NCBI GenBank assembly: GCA_003219345.1
Contig: QHOP01000134.1
Coordinates: 1 to 8,256 of the forward strand
DNA from: Verrucomicrobiota bacterium
Lineage (GTDB): Bacteria; Verrucomicrobiota; Verrucomicrobiia; Limisphaerales; AV2
DNA: 8,256 nt
Direction: 5' to 3'
The notes under the pieces were generated by a model. It searched no databases. It was not told the DNA's origin and worked only from the letters and a program-made list of their open reading frames with translations. Within the stretch, counting starts at the first letter, position 1. Every line of letters starts with the position of its first letter. The position numbers and the translations under genes are program-made. This document shows positions 4,588 to 8,256 of the stretch, in pieces.

Positions 4588-7239
4588 TTACTGGATCACG
4601 CGGTAGTAACTCTCCTGGCCGATGGGTTGAACCAGGTAAGGGTTGGGGGCGTTCTGAACGTCCTGCCAGGAGCCGGTTGTCAATGAGGACCTCGACTGCA
4701 GCCTTCCGGGTCCGGACCGCGAGATGGTCACTTGTCCTTGATTGAAACTGATAGTCAACTGACTCGGTGCGACGAAGGTGTAAACGTAACCTCCGCTGTC
4801 CGGCGCGGTCTCTCTGGTCGCGAATCCGGTATTCTCCGCTTCCAGGACGATCGCGATCCTGTTCGTGGTGAACACGGGGAGCCCGGTGTTGTCATAAATC
4901 GCGTGCCGGGAGAGGCGGAACTCGACGTTCGTGCTGGCGCCGCCAGGCATCATCAGCCAGTCGAGCGCGCTGGCGGTGCCATTGTTAAACGCGCCGGGCT
5001 GTTCTTCATAACCACCGCCGCTCTGCATGAGCAGGTCCGAGCCGATCCCGCTGACGGCATAGCCGGTGGCTAGATCGTTGTCGGCGTCGATGAAGAGGTT
5101 GTTGTGGAAGTCGCTGAAATCACCCGGCGCCCAAAGGGTCACCCGCAGGTAGATGAAATCATCGTCGTTGCTGATGTAAACGTCCTTGTAGTCCAGAGAT
5201 TCCGTGGAGTCCTGCGGATCAGAGAACGCCAGCGGCACGCCGGCCCAATCATCAAACGAGCCGTCGATGACGATGCTCGACTTGAAGGTCGTGCGTGTGT
5301 TCGACGCGATACGGTTGTTGAACCGGTCGAAAATGTTGTTCAGTGTCAGCGTGTAGAAGGTCCCGAGCGTTTGGGCGCCAGTGGTCAACACGACGACGCT
5401 CGCCTCATTCGGGTCCTGCGTGGCGCCGGTGACTATCAAGCCACCCGTAAGCGAATAGTTGGTCACGGCATTGGCCGACGCTGGTGTGACCGGTTCAGAG
5501 AAGGCAAGGGTGATCTTGTTGGGGGTTCCCACCACGCTGCGGACAACGGGCGGGATGGCGTCGGCGGTCACAGTCAGGTGAGCTTTGCGGCTGGTCACCG
5601 AAGAGGGGAAAGGATTGGTCACGACCGCGAAGTAATCGCCGGCATCGGACATTCGCACGTCCGGAATGCTGAATGTCGCGTTGGTGGCGTCAGGAATGGA
5701 GTTGGTACCGGTGCTATCAGCCTTGAACCATTGATAGCTCAGCGGCGCGGAGCCGGCGGCCAGGACTGTAAACGACGCGGGCAGGCCTTCCGTTACCGTC
5801 TGGTCGGCGGGTTGGGTTGAGTCCGTGACGCGCACCGGCGAATTGGTCACCGTAAGGAGAGCGGAACGAGTGAGGTTGGTCGCGAACGGATTGCTGATCT
5901 TCAATGAATAACTTCCCGCGTCTGCCTGCAGGACGGGTTCGATGGTGAGCCGTTCAGCTGTGGCGCCGGTGATGGGATTGCTGTCCTTCAACCACTGGAG
6001 GGACAATGGCGGCGTGCCGATGAACTCGGCTGAAAAAGTCGTGGAATCGCCCGCGCCGACGCTCCGGTCCGGCGGCTGCGATGGATCGGTGAAGACCGCC
6101 GGGTACTGTGTCGCCGCAAGCAATGACATCCCGAACACCAGCTCGGCAGTATTGCCACTGGTTTGATGCACTTCGACGGCGAGAACATTGTCGCCGATCA
6201 GCAGAGGCGTGATGGCTAAGCCGGCCAGTTCAGCCTGGCCTTTGACGGAAGGCCCGCCCGTAGCCGCGGTGCTGAACAACACGTCGCCGGACGGGAGCCG
6301 CACGCGCCTGACCTCCGCGCCGTTCAGATAAAACACTGCGCCGTCGCTCAGGTAGTTCGAAGCGACCAGGATCACGCTAGCGGGCTCATTCGTGAATTGA
6401 AAGTGGGTGCGAAGGTAATAGGCGGCGCGCCCGGTCGCCACCGGAGTCTGGATGCCCGCCGGATAAGCCGAGGCGTTCGTCGTGTAACCGAACAGTCCCG
6501 CGCCGGACGTCCAACCGGCCTGGGTATCGTCGTAGCCGATTTCACGCCAGGCTGTTCCCAGATCGGCGCCCGAGGCGTTGAGCTGCCAGGAAGAGCCGGT
6601 CAGTGTCACCAGTGTCGAATTGCCCGTCGCTGCCACCGGCGTCGGCGCGAAGGTGTAGGTCTGTCCGCCCGAATCCGGCGCGAACTCGACTGACGAAAAA
6701 TTCGAGGTTTCAGCCTCCAGAACAACGGCGATCGTATCGCTCGTAAAGACGGGTCCAGGCGGTGCGGAGGTATAGGCCGCGCGGCGTGAAATACGGACCT
6801 CAAAATTCGTGGCCGCAACCGTCGGGGCGGCGGCCCAGTCCAGCCCATTGAAATTGAATCCGTCGTTGAACCCACCCGCTCGTTCCTCATAGCCGACGCC
6901 GCTTTGGATCAGCATTTCGGAGCCGATTCCGCCGAAGGAAAAGCCGGTGGCCACATCATTATCGGCGTCGATGAAGATGTTTTCGCGCGACGTGAAGGGG
7001 TCCCCCGGCACATGCAGCGTGATGCGCAGATACAAGTAGTCGGCGTCGTTGGCGATGTACACCGCGGCGTAATCGATCGAACTCGTGGTGTCCGACGGAT
7101 CAATCAACACGGGCTGGATGCCAGCCCAGTCGTTGAAAGACCCGTCAATGGTGATATGCTTGAAATCGCCGGCGCCGACATTGACGGAGAGGGTCAAGAA
7201 TATCCCGACGCCGATTGGGGTGATTTTAGAAGTCCTCAT
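4588..7239 (-). CDS. Large exported multidomain protein: two CBM9-like modules, jelly-roll, Ig-like domains
   Basis: The protein has 883 residues from the ATG at 7239. A TTG at 7278 would add 13 residues, but the ATG gives a clean signal peptide (MRTSKITPIGVGIFLTLSV, cleavage near GAG-D). Domain order: CBM9/DOMON-like module 1 at about 24-198 (IDGSFNDWAG, YIANDADYLYLRITL, FIDADNDVATGF); a galactose-binding-like jelly-roll at about 213-376 (WREIGYDDTQAGW, GAVFYLNGAEV, NVLAVEVHQ); two Ig-like domains at about 380-466 and 468-558 (LSLQWLKDSNPI, DAGSYSLKISN; YQWFKADST, DAGDYFAVVTN); an SbsA-type Ig-like domain at about 562-655 (ITLAFSEPVT); module 2 at about 657-823 (IDGSFDDWAG, FIDADNDLATGY); and a short C-terminal module ending SYYRVIQ. 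No catalytic motif was seen. A role in glycan binding or surface display is inferred. It is convergent with the spherulin-like gene; a shared polysaccharide target is possible but unproven. Confidence 0.85.
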   Translation of the reverse strand: MRTSKITPIGVGIFLTLSVNVGAGDFKHITIDGSFNDWAGIQPVLIDPSDTTSSIDYAAVYIANDADYLYLRITLHVPGDPFTSRENIFIDADNDVATGFSFGGIGSEMLIQSGVGYEERAGGFNDGFNFNGLDWAAAPTVAATNFEVRISRRAAYTSAPPGPVFTSDTIAVVLEAETSNFSSVEFAPDSGGQTYTFAPTPVAATGNSTLVTLTGSSWQLNASGADLGTAWREIGYDDTQAGWTSGAGLFGYTTNASAYPAGIQTPVATGRAAYYLRTHFQFTNEPASVILVASNYLSDGAVFYLNGAEVRRVRLPSGDVLFSTAATGGPSVKGQAELAGLAITPLLIGDNVLAVEVHQTSGNTAELVFGMSLLAATQYPAVFTDPSQPPDRSVGAGDSTTFSAEFIGTPPLSLQWLKDSNPITGATAERLTIEPVLQADAGSYSLKISNPFATNLTRSALLTVTNSPVRVTDSTQPADQTVTEGLPASFTVLAAGSAPLSYQWFKADSTGTNSIPDATNATFSIPDVRMSDAGDYFAVVTNPFPSSVTSRKAHLTVTADAIPPVVRSVVGTPNKITLAFSEPVTPASANAVTNYSLTGGLIVTGATQDPNEASVVVLTTGAQTLGTFYTLTLNNIFDRFNNRIASNTRTTFKSSIVIDGSFDDWAGVPLAFSDPQDSTESLDYKDVYISNDDDFIYLRVTLWAPGDFSDFHNNLFIDADNDLATGYAVSGIGSDLLMQSGGGYEEQPGAFNNGTASALDWLMMPGGASTNVEFRLSRHAIYDNTGLPVFTTNRIAIVLEAENTGFATRETAPDSGGYVYTFVAPSQLTISFNQGQVTISRSGPGRLQSRSSLTTGSWQDVQNAPNPYLVQPIGQESYYRVIQ
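4771..5271 (-). repeat. Second copy of the CBM9-like module (residues ~657-823)
   Basis: This is an internal protein repeat of the segment encoded at 6646-7152. Matching landmarks in order are IDGSF-DWAG, DVYISNDDDFIYLRVTL, FIDADNDLATGY, GIGSDLLMQSG, GYEEQPGAFN, LDW, RLSRHAIY, FTTNRIAIVLEAE and APDSGG-YTF. The copies differ throughout, which points to an old duplication with the jelly-roll and Ig domains between them. Confidence 0.85.
6646..7152 (-). repeat. First copy of the CBM9-like module (residues ~30-198)
   Basis: Landmarks are IDGSFNDWAG, AVYIANDADYLYLRITL, FIDADNDVATGF, GIGSEMLIQSG, GYEERAGGFN, LDW, RISRRAAY, FTSDTIAVVLEAE and APDSGGQTYTF. The acidic 'DADND' motif and conserved aromatic residues occur in both copies, so both probably keep the fold and perhaps a metal or ligand site. 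Confidence 0.85.
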
Positions 7240-7362
7240 ATCGTTCAGTTCGCTTCGATTTCTTACTGCCGTCGCCAAAGCGCCGAATCCGTTCGCAGTC
7301 AGGAAGGACAGATCGCGCGCTTTGTTCGCGAGATTCCTTCGCCTGTCGAGAGGTTAACGTGG

Positions 7363-7418
7363 CCATGCCGACGGACGAATTGGCGGAGTCGTTTCCGCCG
7401 GCGATTCACCCGGCATGG
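7363..7418. repeat. Nested inverted repeat (8-bp outer, 6-bp inner stem)
   Basis: CCATGCCG at 7363-7370 pairs exactly with CGGCATGG at 7411-7418. Inside this, GGCGGA at 7382-7387 pairs with TCCGCC at 7394-7399 over a 6-nt loop. On the minus strand the right flank reads as a 'GTRRFHAG' phrase that I recall from repeated intergenic DNA in Verrucomicrobiota. It may be another dispersed palindromic repeat, or a leader structure for the gene at 4588-7239. Confidence 0.5.
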
Positions 7419-7457
7419 AATCTGCGGGTCCCGGCCAGGATGAACACTTTGTTATGT

Positions 7458-7529
7458 CTAATCCATCCGGGGAAGGCTCGCAAAGGAATTGTCGGGTGTT
7501 CGAGCCTTGTGGGCTTTTGCCGGCGTCAC
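7458..7529 (-). CDS. Possible 23-residue small ORF with strong ribosome-binding site
   Basis: A GTG at 7529 is preceded by GGAGGAG (complement of 7537-7543) with a 7-nt spacer, one of the two best Shine-Dalgarno sequences in the window. It opens a short frame (MTPAKAHKARTPDNSFASLP, then RMD) that stops at the TAG at 7458. The same frame is the out-of-frame continuation of the sigma remnant upstream. Nothing about the peptide is recognisable, and the match may be chance in GC-rich DNA. If real, it could be a leader peptide for the gene at 4588-7239, which lies 218 bp downstream, since the 7473-7508 hairpin overlaps it. Confidence 0.2.
   Translation of the reverse strand: MTPAKAHKARTPDNSFASLPRMD
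7473..7508. repeat. 8-bp perfect hairpin with 20-nt loop
   Basis: AAGGCTCG at 7473-7480 and CGAGCCTT at 7501-7508 are exact complements. There is no T-tract on either side, so this is not a clear terminator. It falls within the small ORF at 7458-7529 and upstream of the large exported protein gene on the same strand. Confidence 0.45.
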
Positions 7530-7580
7530 AAATTTTCTCCTCCGATAAATGCCGTCAAGCCACGACTCGAAAAGAGGATG

Positions 7581-7696
7581 CGCGTTGAGGTGAAGAAAGA
7601 AGTTGAAGGGCGCGTGCGATGGCGCTCATAGAGAACACTCAGCTTTTCCACTGCGCCGTCCCGGACCTGCGCCATCACCTGATTGTCCGTGAGCGA
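7581..7696 (-). pseudogene. Frameshifted N-terminal remnant of an ECF sigma factor gene
   Basis: Read on the minus strand from 7696, the DNA gives SLTDNQVMAQVRDGAVEKL then SVLYERHRT. This matches residues 5-30 of the intact sigma factor at 2709-3284 (TDELLMLRVRDGEVEKL, GVLYERHRT). After ERHRT the reading is lost in this frame but resumes one frame over as PFNFFLHLNA, matching PLFSFFVRLTGNA, so about one base is missing near 7611. By eye the DNA agrees with the intact gene at roughly four in five positions. No in-frame ATG, GTG or TTG start precedes the match, and regions 2.2 to 4 are absent downstream. It is best read as the stump of a second, related sigma gene, lying 44 bp from the methyltransferase start on the opposite strand. 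Confidence 0.8.
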
Positions 7697-7740
7697 AAAA
7701 TTTCTCGCGAAAAGGCATTGGAGTCACTTGAATCGTTACC

Positions 7741-8256
7741 GTGACCTTCGTTGAAGAAAATTTTGAGTTTGATTTCGAATTCCGACTGCACGGCGAGTCG
7801 AAGTTGAAAGGTCCCCTCGCGGAGCAGTTACGCGATTTCCAGGACTTCGGCAAGACCACTCGCATCATCGAGACCGGCAGCAGCACCTTCGCCGGCAGGG
7901 CGCTGTCGGTTCCCACATACATCAACGAGTTTTGGACGGCGAGACAGCGCGCCGCGAGCAGCCTGCACGAGATATCCTACCGGGCGTGCTTCAAACCGCA
8001 GTTGCCGCGTTTCTTCATCCAGCGGCTTTCTGAACCAGGCGACATAACTTACGACCCGTTCATGGGCAGAGGAACAACCGTCATCGAGGCCGGTCTCCTT
8101 GGCCGAACGCCGCACGGTTGCGATATCAACCCGCTCAGTCGGTTTCTGACGCGCCCGCGGCTGAATCCACCGACACTTCGACAAGCCACAGAACGATTTC
8201 GCGAGATCGATCTTAACGATTGCGATGAAATGCCTGAAGACCTTTTGGTGTTCTAT
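7741..8256 (+). CDS. N6/N4-type DNA methyltransferase, N-terminal part, runs off the right edge
   Basis: The frame is open from the GTG at 7741 to the edge, giving 172 codons. An in-frame TGA at 7729-7731 makes this GTG the first possible start; no close Shine-Dalgarno is seen. The key motif is YDPFMGRGTTVIEAGLLGR at about residues 104-122, the S-adenosylmethionine-binding motif I (FxGxG type) of DNA methylases. It is followed by GCDINPLS (about 127-133), consistent with the acidic residue of motif II. The preceding LHEISYRACFKPQLPRFFI (about 75-93) is typical of the N-terminal side of such enzymes. The catalytic DPPY-type motif is not visible and should lie beyond the window, since motif I comes first here. 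It probably methylates adenine-N6 or cytosine-N4. Whether it belongs to a restriction or defence system cannot be told, because the downstream neighbours are outside the window. Confidence 0.82.
   Translation, partial: MTFVEENFEFDFEFRLHGESKLKGPLAEQLRDFQDFGKTTRIIETGSSTFAGRALSVPTYINEFWTARQRAASSLHEISYRACFKPQLPRFFIQRLSEPGDITYDPFMGRGTTVIEAGLLGRTPHGCDINPLSRFLTRPRLNPPTLRQATERFREIDLNDCDEMPEDLLVFY

Larger units (their letters stand above)
7240..7580. other. 341-bp stretch without a convincing intact gene
   Basis: This is the upstream region of the large exported protein gene, which starts at 7239 on the minus strand, so its promoter should lie here. I could not pick out convincing -35/-10 boxes. It holds two hairpin-forming inverted repeats (7363-7418 and 7473-7508) and a 23-codon ORF with a strong ribosome-binding site (7458-7529). 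The frame that continues from the sigma remnant at 7581-7696 also ends here, at the TAG at 7458. Confidence 0.5.

Noticed and set aside
5104..5820. 238-codon plus-strand frame
   Set aside because: It is antisense to the large exported protein, whose domains are continuous across the region; the composition is that of a shadow frame.
7240..7278. TTG start at 7278 for the large exported protein
   Set aside because: It would add 13 residues in front of a good signal peptide. The ATG at 7239 gives the expected basic and hydrophobic leader directly.
7626..8184. Minus-strand frames of 99 and 118 codons
   Set aside because: They lie opposite the methyltransferase, which has a recognisable motif I. 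The 99-codon frame also crosses the sigma remnant in the wrong frame.

Overview
The window looks like a chromosomal segment of a Verrucomicrobiota bacterium, most likely from the Pedosphaera/Limisphaerales side of the phylum. This is inferred from three things: large exported proteins built from Ig-like, CBM9-like and jelly-roll modules; a short C-terminal module ending in a YR motif on two unrelated secreted proteins; and intergenic repeats whose translations read like the 'HPTSNIQ...', 'FEVRCSTFDV' and 'SPSDGER' phrases I recall from that phylum. No rRNA, tRNA, CRISPR array or insertion sequence was seen.

Layout. Positions 1-3284, minus strand: a four-gene cluster read right to left. It contains an ECF sigma factor (2709-3284), an overlapping membrane anti-sigma factor with a zinc finger and a HEAT-like C-terminal part (1877-2719), an exported DUF4097-type protein (644-1507), and a second DUF4097-type paralogue that runs off the left edge (1-517). 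A 370-bp gap between the anti-sigma gene and the first DUF4097 gene is packed with inverted repeats. A short 8-nt periodic repeat lies between the two DUF4097 genes.

Positions 3482-4522, plus strand: a secreted spherulin-4/GH135-like putative glycoside hydrolase. Positions 4588-7239, minus strand and convergent with it: an 883-residue exported multidomain protein carrying two copies of a CBM9-like module. A perfect 9-bp hairpin lies between the two stop codons. Positions 7240-7740 hold no intact gene, but they contain two hairpin structures and a frameshifted N-terminal remnant of a second ECF sigma gene that resembles the intact one. From 7741 to the right edge is the N-terminal half or third of an N6/N4-type DNA methyltransferase.

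How the genes may work together. The sigma/anti-sigma pair is translationally coupled and probably controls its own operon, with the DUF4097 proteins as exported outputs or sensors. The two secreted proteins between 3482 and 7239 look like polysaccharide-facing surface or extracellular proteins. The methyltransferase appears unrelated to the rest. I found no strong evidence for a wholly new system. The most unusual items are the sigma-factor remnant, the repeat cluster inside the sigma operon, and the anti-sigma/HEAT-like fusion with paired DUF4097 genes.
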